Shown here: positions 9,027 to 17,332 of the stretch, piece by piece
Numbering within the stretch: the first letter of the stretch is position 1
Layout: every line of letters begins with the position of its first letter
NCBI GenBank assembly: GCA_029933365.1
Contig: JAOZOH010000045.1
Coordinates: 1 to 23,382 of the forward strand
Length of the DNA: 23,382 bases
From: Desulfuromusa sp.
Lineage (GTDB): Bacteria; Desulfobacterota; Desulfuromonadia; Desulfuromonadales; Geopsychrobacteraceae
Reading direction: 5' to 3'
The notes under the pieces: generated by a model
Databases searched by the model: none
Told to the model about the DNA's origin: nothing
The model's input: the letters and a program-made list of their open reading frames with translations, nothing else
Translations under genes and position numbers: made by a program

Positions 9027-9053
9027 CAAAATCACCATGTATTCTGGTGATTT
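9018..9053 (-). terminator. Intrinsic terminator after the LysM lipoprotein gene
   Basis: AAATCACCA (9029-9037) and TGGTGATTT (9045-9053) form a 9-bp stem with a 7-nt loop, followed on the minus strand by TGTTGTTT. The first bases of the stem overlap the TGA stop codon. It ends the hisS-aspS-lipoprotein unit. Confidence 0.75.
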
Positions 9054-9787
9054 CAATTCAGGGGTTGAAAAAGATGCAGCTCTCGTGCTTCCTGGCGAGC
9101 GGCTTCAACTTCATCTTTGCTTTTATCACGTGGAACCAGCAGAATTTGACCAGAAAAAATCGCGGTAGGATCTTTTATCTGATCACGATTGGCTTTATAT
9201 ATCAGGGGCCAGAGCAAAGCATCTTTATAGACTTCGGCACGAGCAGCAATCGTCGCGAGATTCTCACCTGCTTTAACCTTAACGTGGTCAACAAGTTTGG
9301 GGGCTTTGACGACTGGAGATTTTTTTTTCACAATTACCGGAGCCGGTTTTTTTGGCTTGGGCACAACCACTTTTTTTTGTCGTTCCAGCCGTGCCTGCTG
9401 TTCCTTCAGCTGGGCCTGCCGCTTCAACTCACGCTGTCTGGCTAATTCTTCCAGCTGTTTTTCTTCAGCAATCTGTTTTTGCTCTGCAGCCAGCTGCTCT
9501 TTACGCGCTATCGTCAACTTAAGTGCTTCTGCAGAATAACGTCGCGCTAATTCCAGAGTCAGTGAAGCCTTACGATACTTTTTATCTTTGACCTGTTGCT
9601 CAGCTGCCCGCAAAGCACTGTTGGCAAGCTGGTATTCTCCCGGGGCATGTTGAGCCGCTCCGGCTGCATAAGCGTGCGCAACGACACTTCTGGTGTTATC
9701 CAACTCTCCAACAGGCGGTGGTTGCGCACAACCAGACGACAAGAAGATGACGACAATGATAAGCAACAGACGTTTAAACATCTGCAT
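9053..9787 (-). CDS. Predicted lipoprotein with coiled coil and C-terminal LysM domain
   Basis: This is probably an envelope lipoprotein that binds peptidoglycan. From the ATG at 9787 (ribosome site GGGA, 6 nt upstream) the product has 244 residues. It starts with a hydrophobic segment and a lipobox-like LSSGC, with Cys20 the likely lipidated residue; Ala at +2 favours the outer membrane. Residues 25-95 are helical and Ala-rich, like the DUF4398 type. Residues 95-140 are a Glu/Gln/Arg/Lys coiled coil, and 140-165 a Lys/Pro/Val-rich linker. A LysM domain spans 168-219 (VKVKAGENLATIAARAEVYKDALLWPLIYKANRDQI...IFSGQILLVP). An in-frame TTG upstream (9808) lacks a ribosome site. It lies 37 nt after aspS, so it is co-transcribed. 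Its specific role is unknown. Confidence 0.85.
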   Translation of the reverse strand: MQMFKRLLLIIVVIFLSSGCAQPPPVGELDNTRSVVAHAYAAGAAQHAPGEYQLANSALRAAEQQVKDKKYRKASLTLELARRYSAEALKLTIARKEQLAAEQKQIAEEKQLEELARQRELKRQAQLKEQQARLERQKKVVVPKPKKPAPVIVKKKSPVVKAPKLVDHVKVKAGENLATIAARAEVYKDALLWPLIYKANRDQIKDPTAIFSGQILLVPRDKSKDEVEAARQEARELHLFQPLN

Positions 9788-9824
9788 TTTTGTTCCCTGT
9801 ATTCGCAAAATCTTTATTTAAAGT

Positions 9825-11615
9825 CTACTTCTGTTTTGTTCGCAAACGAACACCCAGCTCCTGCAACTGCTTATCATCCACCTCGTTAGGGGCATCCGAT
9901 AACAGGCAGGTTGCCTTCTGGGTTTTCGGAAAAGCAATTACGTCACGAATCGAATCGGCACCGGTCAAAATCATCATTATCCGATCCAGACCAAAAGCGA
10001 TACCACCATGTGGCGGTGCACCAAAGTTTAAAGCATCCAGCAAAAACCCAAATTTCTCTCGAGCTTCCTCTGCACCAATGCCAAGCAGTTCAAACATCCG
10101 TGATTGCACCGCCTGATCATGAATCCGAATACTGCCGCCACCAATCTCTGAACCGTTCAACACCAAGTCATAGGCTTGAGCCCGTGCCTTCCCTGGTTCA
10201 CTATCCAGTAGCGGGATATCTTCTTCGAGTGGAGCGGTAAATGGGTGGTGAACAGCAACATGCCTACGTTGTTCACCGTCCCATTCCAGCAAGGGGAATT
10301 CGGTCACCCAGGTAAATTTGTAATTATCTTTGTTGGCTAAGCCCAATTTCTGCCCGAGATGACCACGTAAACGACCGAGGGCTTCGTTAGCAATAGCGGG
10401 TGTATCCGCCATAAACAGCAACAGGTCACCAACCTCTGCACCTAATTTTTCATTCAAAATCGACAGCTCATCAGCGGTAAAAAATTTAGCAATGGGAGAT
10501 TGCCAACCATCCTCAGTCACTTTGACCCACGCCAGCCCTTTGGCACCATAGATTTTGGCAAACTCGCCCAGATCATCCAACTCCTTCCGCGAGAATGTCG
10601 CACACCCCTTAACATTAAGGGCTTTAACCAGACCACCGTTAGCGGCAACACTGGCAAAAACTTTAAACTGAGATTCAGCAACCTGCTGGGTAATATCAAT
10701 CAGCTCCAGATCAAAACGTAAATCGGGGTTGTCCACTCCAAAACGATCCAAGGCCTCCGCATAGGATAATCGTGGCAGCGGCAAAGACAACTCAACTCCC
10801 AGTGCTGCTTTGAAAACTTTGGCGATCATCCCCTCCATAATATCCATCACCTGACTACGATTAATAAAACTCATTTCGCAATCAATCTGGGTAAACTCAG
10901 GTTGACGATCCGCCCGCAGGTCTTCATCGCGAAAACATTTGACAATCTGGAAATAACGGTCAAAACCGGAAACCATCAACAGCTGTTTAAATAGCTGCGG
11001 TGATTGGGGTAAAGCATAAAAGTTCCCAGTATTGACCCGGCTTGGAACCAGGTAATCTCTAGCCCCCTCAGGAGTACTTTTAGTCAAAACCGGAGTCTCA
11101 ATTTCGATAAATCCTTGCTCATCAAAATAGTTACGTACAGTTTTGGCAACCAGATGGCGCATTACCATATTTTTCTGCAATGCGGGACGGCGTAAATCGA
11201 GATAGCGATATTTCAAACGGATATTTTCGGCAACCTCGGTAAAATCATCAAGCATAAAAGGAGGTGTTTCAGAACGATTCAGTATCAGCAACTCGCTGAT
11301 TTCAATCTCGACCTCACCGGTCTTCATCTTCGGATTAACAGTTCCCTCAGGGCGTGGTGAGACTTTTCCCCGCGCAGCCAACACATATTCATTGCGAACC
11401 TGTTCGCCCTTCTGGTGTGAGGCAAGATCACGATCAGGATCAAGAGCCAGCTGAACGATTCCCTCACGGTCACGCAGGTCGATAAAAATCAAGCCACCAT
11501 GATCTCGCCGCCGCTGTACCCAACCCATCACACAAACATCCTGACCAATCTGCTCTGCTGTCAAATCACCACAACGATGGGTTCTGACCAAATCTCCAAG
11601 TTTATCGTTCAACAC
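9825..11615 (-). CDS. aspS: Aspartyl-tRNA synthetase, bacterial type, probably non-discriminating
   Basis: AspRS charges tRNA-Asp with aspartate. The preferred start is GTG at 11615, 5 nt after GGAGG, giving 596 residues, the usual bacterial length; an upstream in-frame TTG (11663) adds 16 unlikely residues. The N-terminal OB-fold anticodon domain contains [22 protein letters not shown]. Class II motif 2 is [27 protein letters not shown], a GAD insertion follows, and motif 3 is [14 protein letters not shown]. His39 in RRRDHGG replaces the Leu of E. coli AspRS, and a Gly is found in [10 protein letters not shown] where E. coli has Lys. In Pseudomonas both residues mark enzymes that also charge tRNA-Asn, for later amidation by GatCAB. 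That substrate range is inferred. Confidence 0.96.
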   Translation of the reverse strand: MLNDKLGDLVRTHRCGDLTAEQIGQDVCVMGWVQRRRDHGGLIFIDLRDREGIVQLALDPDRDLASHQKGEQVRNEYVLAARGKVSPRPEGTVNPKMKTGEVEIEISELLILNRSETPPFMLDDFTEVAENIRLKYRYLDLRRPALQKNMVMRHLVAKTVRNYFDEQGFIEIETPVLTKSTPEGARDYLVPSRVNTGNFYALPQSPQLFKQLLMVSGFDRYFQIVKCFRDEDLRADRQPEFTQIDCEMSFINRSQVMDIMEGMIAKVFKAALGVELSLPLPRLSYAEALDRFGVDNPDLRFDLELIDITQQVAESQFKVFASVAANGGLVKALNVKGCATFSRKELDDLGEFAKIYGAKGLAWVKVTEDGWQSPIAKFFTADELSILNEKLGAEVGDLLLFMADTPAIANEALGRLRGHLGQKLGLANKDNYKFTWVTEFPLLEWDGEQRRHVAVHHPFTAPLEEDIPLLDSEPGKARAQAYDLVLNGSEIGGGSIRIHDQAVQSRMFELLGIGAEEAREKFGFLLDALNFGAPPHGGIAFGLDRIMMILTGADSIRDVIAFPKTQKATCLLSDAPNEVDDKQLQELGVRLRTKQK

Positions 11616-11713
11616 AAATTCCTCCGAAATGAGCCATGAAGCTCTGATAAATTTATTAGCCAATCAAGAATTATATAAACCACCAACTGCACAGGTCAAG
11701 AAGAAGTGGCAGT

Positions 11714-12967
11714 CTAGCTCAATTTTTTCACAAACGTTTCAACCAAAGTACCTAAAGCGACAACCGATTGGCTACTGTCTGACATATCTTTAAGTTGTGC
11801 CTCTCCCGTTTGCAGTTCATCTTCACCCAAGATAAGAGTAAAAGCGGCATTCATTTTATTTGCTCTGCGCATCTGTGCTTTTAGACTTTTCCCCAAATAA
11901 TCCATTTCTGCGCGGACACCAGCAACCTGCAACTGAGACATCAGGACAAAGGCCTGCTCAGCGGCTTCTTTACCGATGGCAGCAAGAAACAATTGAGGGG
12001 CTGCGGAAATTATCCGCTGTTCACCCTTCATCAGCACCAAGCGCTCAAGTCCGATGGCAAAGCCAATCCCCGGTAGCGCTGGACCACCAAGACTTTCGAC
12101 CAGCCCATCGTAGCGCCCCCCGGCAGCAACGGCATTCTGCGATCCAAGTTGATCGGTGACCATCTCAAAGGTGGTACGCACGTAATAATCCAATCCACGC
12201 ACCATGCGTGAATTAACCTCAAACGGGATATCCAACGCCTGCAGGTAATTTTTAACCTGGCCAAAATGGTCGCTGCATGAAGAGCACAGATGCTCAAGAA
12301 CTGAAGGAGCAGTAACAGTCGCCGCCTGACACCCTTTCGCCTTACAATCAAGTACCCGTAATGGGTTGGTCTGGTAACGCCGTTGGCAATCTGCACAGAG
12401 GTTATCCAGACGCGACTCAAGATACTCAATCAGCTTCTGTCGATATCCGGGACGACATTCAGGGCAACCAAGGGAGTTAATTTGAAGAGAAACAGCATTG
12501 ATCCCGATGTGGATAAAATATTGGTGCAGCATTGCCAGAACCTGGGCATCGATTTTAGCATCTTCAACCCCGACGACCTCAACCCCAAGCTGGTGAAACT
12601 GGCGATAGCGACCCTTTTGTGGACGCTCATAACGAAACATCGGTCCCATATAATAGAGTTTAGAAACCGGATCAAGATTATGTAAACGGTTCTGAATAAA
12701 AGAACGCATCACCGGAGCAGTCCCTTCCGGGCGCAAGGTCAAAGAGTTCTCACTTTTATCGTTAAATGTGTACATCTCCTTTTCAACGATATCGGTCGTT
12801 TCACCGATGGAACGGCAGAACAATTCTGTTTTTTCTGCTATTGGCGTTCTGATTTCAGAAAAACCGTAAATACCAAACACATCACGGGCACTCTGCTCCA
12901 AAAACTGCCAAGTTTCAACATCTCCAGGTAAAACGTCATTCATCCCTTTGATTGCAGTTATACTCAA
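11714..12967 (-). CDS. hisS: Histidyl-tRNA synthetase
   Basis: HisRS charges tRNA-His. The 417-residue protein has class II motif 1 and TLRPEGTAPVMRSF (77-90), motif 2 FRYERPQKGRYRQFHQLGVE (111-130) and the HisA-type motif RGLDYYVRTTFE (257-268). The C-terminal anticodon domain begins near 320. The insertion domain (165-235) carries four cysteine pairs: 168/171, 191/194, 208/213 and 228/231. This looks zinc-binding; it is common in many HisRS though absent from E. coli. The start is TTG at 12967, with AGAGG about 7 nt upstream, and gives the standard MSITAIKGMNDVLP. It lies 98 nt before aspS with no terminator, so the two are probably one operon. I see no clear promoter in 12968-13078. Confidence 0.96.
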   Translation of the reverse strand: MSITAIKGMNDVLPGDVETWQFLEQSARDVFGIYGFSEIRTPIAEKTELFCRSIGETTDIVEKEMYTFNDKSENSLTLRPEGTAPVMRSFIQNRLHNLDPVSKLYYMGPMFRYERPQKGRYRQFHQLGVEVVGVEDAKIDAQVLAMLHQYFIHIGINAVSLQINSLGCPECRPGYRQKLIEYLESRLDNLCADCQRRYQTNPLRVLDCKAKGCQAATVTAPSVLEHLCSSCSDHFGQVKNYLQALDIPFEVNSRMVRGLDYYVRTTFEMVTDQLGSQNAVAAGGRYDGLVESLGGPALPGIGFAIGLERLVLMKGEQRIISAAPQLFLAAIGKEAAEQAFVLMSQLQVAGVRAEMDYLGKSLKAQMRRANKMNAAFTLILGEDELQTGEAQLKDMSDSSQSVVALGTLVETFVKKLS

Positions 12968-13078
12968 AACACAACCTCTTCTTTTGTCATTATTTCTTCT
13001 TGGGCTAACAGAATCGCAATACAGACGGGAGAAGATACCCTATTTCGTATTGATCTGAAAGGGGTTTAAGAAATATTT

Positions 13079-13084
13079 AAAAAT
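13079..13084. repeat. Target-site duplication, left of copy 1
   Basis: AAAAAT directly abuts the left end of copy 1 and recurs at 13236-13241 at its right end. Confidence 0.6.
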
Positions 13085-13235
13085 GATGCGCTCGCAAAAA
13101 TGAATCAGATGGCTAAGCAAAAATTTCGTTCCACAAGGCGTAGTGGTTTTTCAAGGACGAAGGCTCTACATATGGTATGTCAAGGTCTTGAAAAACCGCT
13201 GCAACAACGTGGGGAGGACTTTTTGCGATGCCATC
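13085..13235. mobile_element. MITE-like element, copy 1 (151 bp)
   Basis: The ends are imperfect terminal inverted repeats: GATGCGCTCGCAAAAA and the complement of TTTTTGCGATGCCATC. Immediate flanks are direct repeats AAAAAT at 13079-13084 and 13236-13241, a 6-bp target duplication. Inside, GTGGTTTTTCAAG pairs with CTTGAAAAACCGC around an ACATA/TATGT tip, so the whole can fold as one long hairpin. It is roughly 80-85% identical by eye to copy 2 and in the same orientation. It has no transposase. The short ORF inside (MAKQKFRSTRRSGFSR...) is repeat-derived and not called. Confidence 0.82.
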
Positions 13236-13313
13236 AAAAATATTATTTCAAATCAGCTGATGCAACGTTTTCTCAGGGTTTGATGTCAATCAGGCAGGTA
13301 AAAAAAGACGGTT

Positions 13314-13319
13314 ACTGTT
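13314..13319. repeat. Target-site duplication, left of copy 2
   Basis: ACTGTT abuts the left end of copy 2 and recurs at 13469-13474. The match extends to 9 bases (ACTGTTGAT) because the element itself starts GAT. Confidence 0.65.
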
Positions 13320-13468
13320 GATGGTCTCGCAAAAACGAATTAGATGGCTAAGCAAAAATTTCGCCCCACAAGGCGTAGTGGTTTTTCAAGGGTGAAGGCA
13401 TACATGTTGTATGTCGAGGTCTTGAAAACCACTGCAACGCAGGAGGGCGGACTTTTTGCGACGCCATC
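13320..13468. mobile_element. MITE-like element, copy 2 (149 bp)
   Basis: Terminal inverted repeats are GATGGTCTCGCAAAAA and the complement of TTTTTGCGACGCCATC. Flanking 6-bp direct repeats ACTGTT lie at 13314-13319 and 13469-13474. Inner stems are GTGGTTTTTCAAG with CTTGAAAACCAC and a CATACA/TGTATG tip. A further pairing joins GCAAAAATTTCGCCC to GGGCGGACTTTTTGC (13 of 15). Its right end supplies the last two bases of the TGA stop codon of the receiver-GGDEF gene. The ORF within (MAKQKFRPTRRSGFSRVKAY...) runs out of the repeat and is not a gene. Confidence 0.85.
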
Positions 13469-14849
13469 ACTGTTGATCTTTGGGGATATCCACGACCCCA
13501 CAAATAACATTCCGTGGTCCCTTACCGACATACATCGCTTGATCGGCAAGATCCAGCAGTTGTTCTTTCTCTGTGGCATCGGTTGGGAAGGTGGAAAATC
13601 CAGCCGTAACGGTCACATAACTCGGGGTGCCCTGGTCTTTGAGAAAGGCATGTGATTCGATCACTTTACGAATCCTCTCCGCGACAACCCGTGCCGTCGT
13701 ATCATCTGTCTCTACCAGTATTGCTGCAAACTCATCACCACCAAAACGGAACAACATATCGACATCCCGGACACAGTCAGCCAATAGACGGCCAACTTCC
13801 TGCAGTGCGGCACTCCCCGCCAAGTGTCCATAATTATCATTGATCTCTTTAAAACGATCAAGGTCAAGAAATAACAGAGAGAATTTCAATCCATAGCGTT
13901 GTGCGCGGCTGATTTCATGACTCAACGAAACCTGCATATAGCGGTGATTATAGAGTCCGGTCAAATCGTCGGTATACATCAATTCCTGAGCATCCTGATA
14001 GCGACAGGCATTTTCAAAGCCCAAAGCGACCTGGTCACACAAATAGCGTAAATCTGCCATAGGGATAGATGTGGCTAAATCACCGACCACATCACAGAAA
14101 ATAAGCCCCCCTTTCAACACGTCACCATCATGTAATGGCAACATCCATATCTGCTCCCGACGTTGCTGTAATTTAAGCAGCTTTGCAGCAACATCATCCC
14201 CGGGTTGGCACAGACTGGTCGATTCATCCAACTGCGGCAGCAATGTCATGACCAACTGTTCGGCAAACTCGGCAGGCAGCTCTTTTAATCCAACGAGAGA
14301 GGGGGTAGCGCCATTTTTCAGGGTGAAAGAACAACCAACACTGCCTCCCATCTCACGCAGTAGAATATCCAGAGCCTGTGGAATCAAAAGTTCCAGATCA
14401 ATCAGTGATGATAAAGATTGCCCGGTCTGAAAAAGATGAATCTGCCGACGCAAATGGTCGTTTTCTATCAACAATTTACGTTGATCAAGACAATTACGCA
14501 CAACATGTTTCAATTCTTCAGGATTAAATGGCTTGATCAAATAATCACGAGCACCGTTTTTCAGTGCCTCAATCGCCGATTCAAGGCTGGCATGCCCAGT
14601 CACCAAAATAACATCAGGAGAGTTTGGCAGAGCTCTGGCAGCCCGCAGGACTTCCAGACCATTTTTACCCGGCATAACCATATCGGTCAGGACAAGGTCG
14701 ATCTCTCGTTGCTGTAGCAGCGCAATAGCATCATCGCCATTATCACAGACATCAACACGATAACCTTCTTCCAACAACAAATCCCGATACAGCTTACGAA
14801 AGAAAAGTTCATCATCAACAATCAGAATGTTTGATTGGACAGAAATCAT
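13467..14849 (-). CDS. Response regulator with C-terminal GGDEF domain (diguanylate cyclase)
   Basis: This 460-residue protein probably makes cyclic di-GMP under two-component control. The receiver domain (7-122) has acidic Asp12/Asp13, phospho-acceptor Asp56 (VLTDMVMPGKNG), Thr84 and Lys106 (YLIKPFNPEEL). The middle (about 145-285) looks GAF-like and could sense a ligand. The GGDEF domain (about 290-455) has the metal Asp329 (FLDLDRFKEIND), an intact GGDEF at 370-374, and an inhibitory RxxD site at 361-364 (RDVD). The cyclase therefore looks active and feedback-inhibited. The ATG at 14849 follows ATAGGAGACTT, next to an AT-only hairpin. It lies 49 nt after comEC. Its stop codon TGA is completed by the end of MITE copy 2. 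No partner histidine kinase is present. Confidence 0.95.
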   Translation of the reverse strand: MISVQSNILIVDDELFFRKLYRDLLLEEGYRVDVCDNGDDAIALLQQREIDLVLTDMVMPGKNGLEVLRAARALPNSPDVILVTGHASLESAIEALKNGARDYLIKPFNPEELKHVVRNCLDQRKLLIENDHLRRQIHLFQTGQSLSSLIDLELLIPQALDILLREMGGSVGCSFTLKNGATPSLVGLKELPAEFAEQLVMTLLPQLDESTSLCQPGDDVAAKLLKLQQRREQIWMLPLHDGDVLKGGLIFCDVVGDLATSIPMADLRYLCDQVALGFENACRYQDAQELMYTDDLTGLYNHRYMQVSLSHEISRAQRYGLKFSLLFLDLDRFKEINDNYGHLAGSAALQEVGRLLADCVRDVDMLFRFGGDEFAAILVETDDTTARVVAERIRKVIESHAFLKDQGTPSYVTVTAGFSTFPTDATEKEQLLDLADQAMYVGKGPRNVICGVVDIPKDQQ

Positions 14850-14858
14850 AAGTCTCCT

Positions 14859-14879
14859 ATAATAATAAGAGATTATTAT
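14859..14879. other. AT-only hairpin beside the response-regulator ribosome site
   Basis: ATAATAAT (14859-14866) and ATTATTAT (14872-14879) pair perfectly around a 5-nt loop. The stem directly abuts the GGAG ribosome site of the receiver-GGDEF gene. It might affect translation or mRNA processing, but an AT-only 8-bp stem is weak. Confidence 0.35.
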
Positions 14880-14898
14880 CAGTATTTAAGAGGGAATG

Positions 14899-17277
14899 TC
14901 AACGAAAATTCCCCCGTTGCCAATGCTTTATCTGCCATCCTTCAGCGGATGGTTGTGCCAGAAGAGTCCCTGACAGGTCGGTTCGGTAGAGGGGAATATG
15001 CTTCTTCTGCAGGTAATCGACAACCTGTCTGGCCGGCAAATGGTGGCGATTCTGATAACCGGCCGAAACCAGACACGATTGAGGGGAAAGTTGGTCAATA
15101 AGTTGGTCAGTCGCAGAAAACTTACTCCCATGGTGGGGCAATTTCAGCAAGGAGACTGGTCCGGGCAGTCCTGCTGCAAGGAGTTTCCGTACCCCCTGCA
15201 TTTCCAGATCCCCAGTTAGCAACAGGCTACTTTCCTCACCATGATTAAGATACATTACCAAAGATGAGTCATTCCTACTACATCCTGGAGTGCTACCATT
15301 GAATATGTACAAAGTATCAAAAATCCAGAAAGAGGCCTCGCTCCAACCAGCGGGTACGATCTTGACTGGAATAGCTTTTTTGAGTAGAACGTTCTGCAAG
15401 CTATAGTGAAGAGTAGCAAATGGCTGCCCGAGCCAGAATTCTCGCACCGGAAAATGATCCAGAATAAAAATAAGCCCTTTACGATGATCCAGATCATCGT
15501 GGGTCAAAACAACGGCAGTCAGTTCAGTGACCCCCAACTCAGCAAAAGCCGGTGCCAATAACCGCTCGCCAACATCAAACCGGTCACTGTAAAACCCGCC
15601 CCCATCGATCAAAATAGCCTGCCCATTATTATTCCGCAGCAACATAGATTCACCCTGCCCCACACTGAACATTGTTAATGAAACCGGTACTGATTGAGCT
15701 AAAGGGAACTGCCACAATATCGTTGCAGATAGAACACACGCTACGAAAAGCCGCAATAAGGTCTGTTTTGCTATATGGACTGATAAAAGTAATGGTAGGA
15801 TCAGCACGCCAACTGCCAGGCTCTGCCAATACGACAGAAACAGATAGATTCCGCCCAAGCTGGGAATTGCTGTAAACCAGCTAGCTAAAGAGAGTATAAA
15901 CTCCAGCAAGATCCCGCAAAATTGAAACAATAGTTCAGCCAATTGTGGAAAAAGCGGATAAAACAACAATCCAGAGAATCCAATGGGTAGAGCAAGGAGA
16001 GTGACTATTGGCACACAGAAAAGATTAGCAAATACTCCGACTGGGGCGAACAGGTGAAAATCAAATAAGACCAGAGGCAATGTTGCCAGCATCGCGGCAA
16101 ATGTCACCAGAAACAACTGGATGGGGTAACGAAAGCAGAGTGGATAATTGCTGCCTGCTCTTTGCCATAACGGGCGCCAGAGAAGAATTCCTGCCGCACC
16201 GGCAAAAGAGAGTTGCCAACCAGCTTGCCACAAGAGCAGCGGATTGATCAAAAGGGACAGCAACGCAAGGGAAGCTAGCAGCAACAATGGATTGACATAA
16301 TAACGCCAGCTCAAAAAACCGGCCCCCAGAGCAGCCAGAGCAAAAGCTCTCCGTGTCGAAACGGCATCACCGGTCAGCAGCAGATAACCGAGCAATGGCG
16401 GTAATAGTATGAGTGGCAGCACACGCTGTGGCGGCTGCCAATTGAGTAAACGTGGAAAACGGCGGTAAATACTGAGCAGCAAACGATAACCAAGCAACGC
16501 AATCATCCCAAGATGGAGCCCGGAAATAGCAAATAGATGGCTTATGCCACTTTTTGCCAGAGTTTTGCGGATATGATCGGGAATAATCCGCCCCTCACCC
16601 AACACCAGTGCCCTGACCAGATAGGCGCGATCTTCTGGCATCAAACTTTGAATAGTTGTGGCAATCTTGGTACGCCATTGGACTACTGTTCGATCAGGGA
16701 TATTTTTGTCTCTTGCTAAAACCGTGATTTTTTCAGGATTTTTTACCCAGGCTGTCATATCAATGCGCTGGCTTGCCATATAGCGTGGCCAGTTAAATTC
16801 CCCCGGCATGCCAAAAAGACGGGGTTGTCGCAGACGGCTGGTGCACCTCACAATATCACCAGGAAACAGCCGATCTGTCCCCTCCCCCATATAGAGCCGT
16901 ACCCGCAAAGAAGATTCTAACGGTATCGGCAGGTCCTTTACTGCAACCGAATCAGCCAGCAGTTCAATCCAACACCGCCCTTCTGTCAATTGACTGACAT
17001 CTGTCACACTACCGGTCAAGGTTATTTTTCGGGCCAGTTTATCGATATGAATGATGTCTTGACGGGAGGGAAATTGCAGCGGGTAACGAAGATTTGAAAA
17101 AACAAAAAGGGAAAGAAACAGAAGAATCAATGCTACCTTGCGATAACGTCGTAACAGAAAAAATAGCAGTCCAGAGGAAATAGCGAACAACCAACCAGGG
17201 AAGGATGGGATCGTGTAGATCGAAGCCAGAGATAGTCCAGCAATCGTTGCAGCTAGAGCAATGAATAACGGCTGCAT
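14899..17277 (-). CDS. comEC: ComEC/Rec2 DNA-uptake channel protein
   Basis: ComEC is the inner-membrane channel that carries single-stranded DNA into the cytoplasm in natural transformation. The 792-residue protein has all three expected parts. The N-terminal region has membrane segments and an OB-like periplasmic stretch (about 1-210). The competence domain (about 220-500) has many helices and the motif SGISHLFAISGLHLGMIALLG. The metallo-beta-lactamase-like domain is C-terminal (about 540-780). That domain keeps DGGG, THDDLDH, LLLTGDLE and KLPHHGS, the metal-binding pattern of ComEC enzymes. The ATG at 17277 follows AGGAGGGGAT. It lies 55 nt downstream of fbp. Full length without frameshift suggests function, but no other competence genes are in the window. 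Confidence 0.95.
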   Translation of the reverse strand: MQPLFIALAATIAGLSLASIYTIPSFPGWLFAISSGLLFFLLRRYRKVALILLFLSLFVFSNLRYPLQFPSRQDIIHIDKLARKITLTGSVTDVSQLTEGRCWIELLADSVAVKDLPIPLESSLRVRLYMGEGTDRLFPGDIVRCTSRLRQPRLFGMPGEFNWPRYMASQRIDMTAWVKNPEKITVLARDKNIPDRTVVQWRTKIATTIQSLMPEDRAYLVRALVLGEGRIIPDHIRKTLAKSGISHLFAISGLHLGMIALLGYRLLLSIYRRFPRLLNWQPPQRVLPLILLPPLLGYLLLTGDAVSTRRAFALAALGAGFLSWRYYVNPLLLLASLALLSLLINPLLLWQAGWQLSFAGAAGILLWRPLWQRAGSNYPLCFRYPIQLFLVTFAAMLATLPLVLFDFHLFAPVGVFANLFCVPIVTLLALPIGFSGLLFYPLFPQLAELLFQFCGILLEFILSLASWFTAIPSLGGIYLFLSYWQSLAVGVLILPLLLSVHIAKQTLLRLFVACVLSATILWQFPLAQSVPVSLTMFSVGQGESMLLRNNNGQAILIDGGGFYSDRFDVGERLLAPAFAELGVTELTAVVLTHDDLDHRKGLIFILDHFPVREFWLGQPFATLHYSLQNVLLKKAIPVKIVPAGWSEASFWIFDTLYIFNGSTPGCSRNDSSLVMYLNHGEESSLLLTGDLEMQGVRKLLAAGLPGPVSLLKLPHHGSKFSATDQLIDQLSPQSCLVSAGYQNRHHLPARQVVDYLQKKHIPLYRTDLSGTLLAQPSAEGWQIKHWQRGNFR

Positions 17278-17332
17278 ATCCCCCTCCTGCTTTGCAGCTT
17301 AACCAATTATTAAGTCAAACAATTCAACTTGA

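Noticed and set aside
13100..13321. Open frame MNQMAKQKFRSTRRSGFS... and its partner at 13344-13655
   Set aside because: Both begin inside the two MITE-like copies at the same place and run out into unrelated DNA. The similarity is that of the repeat, not of a protein family.
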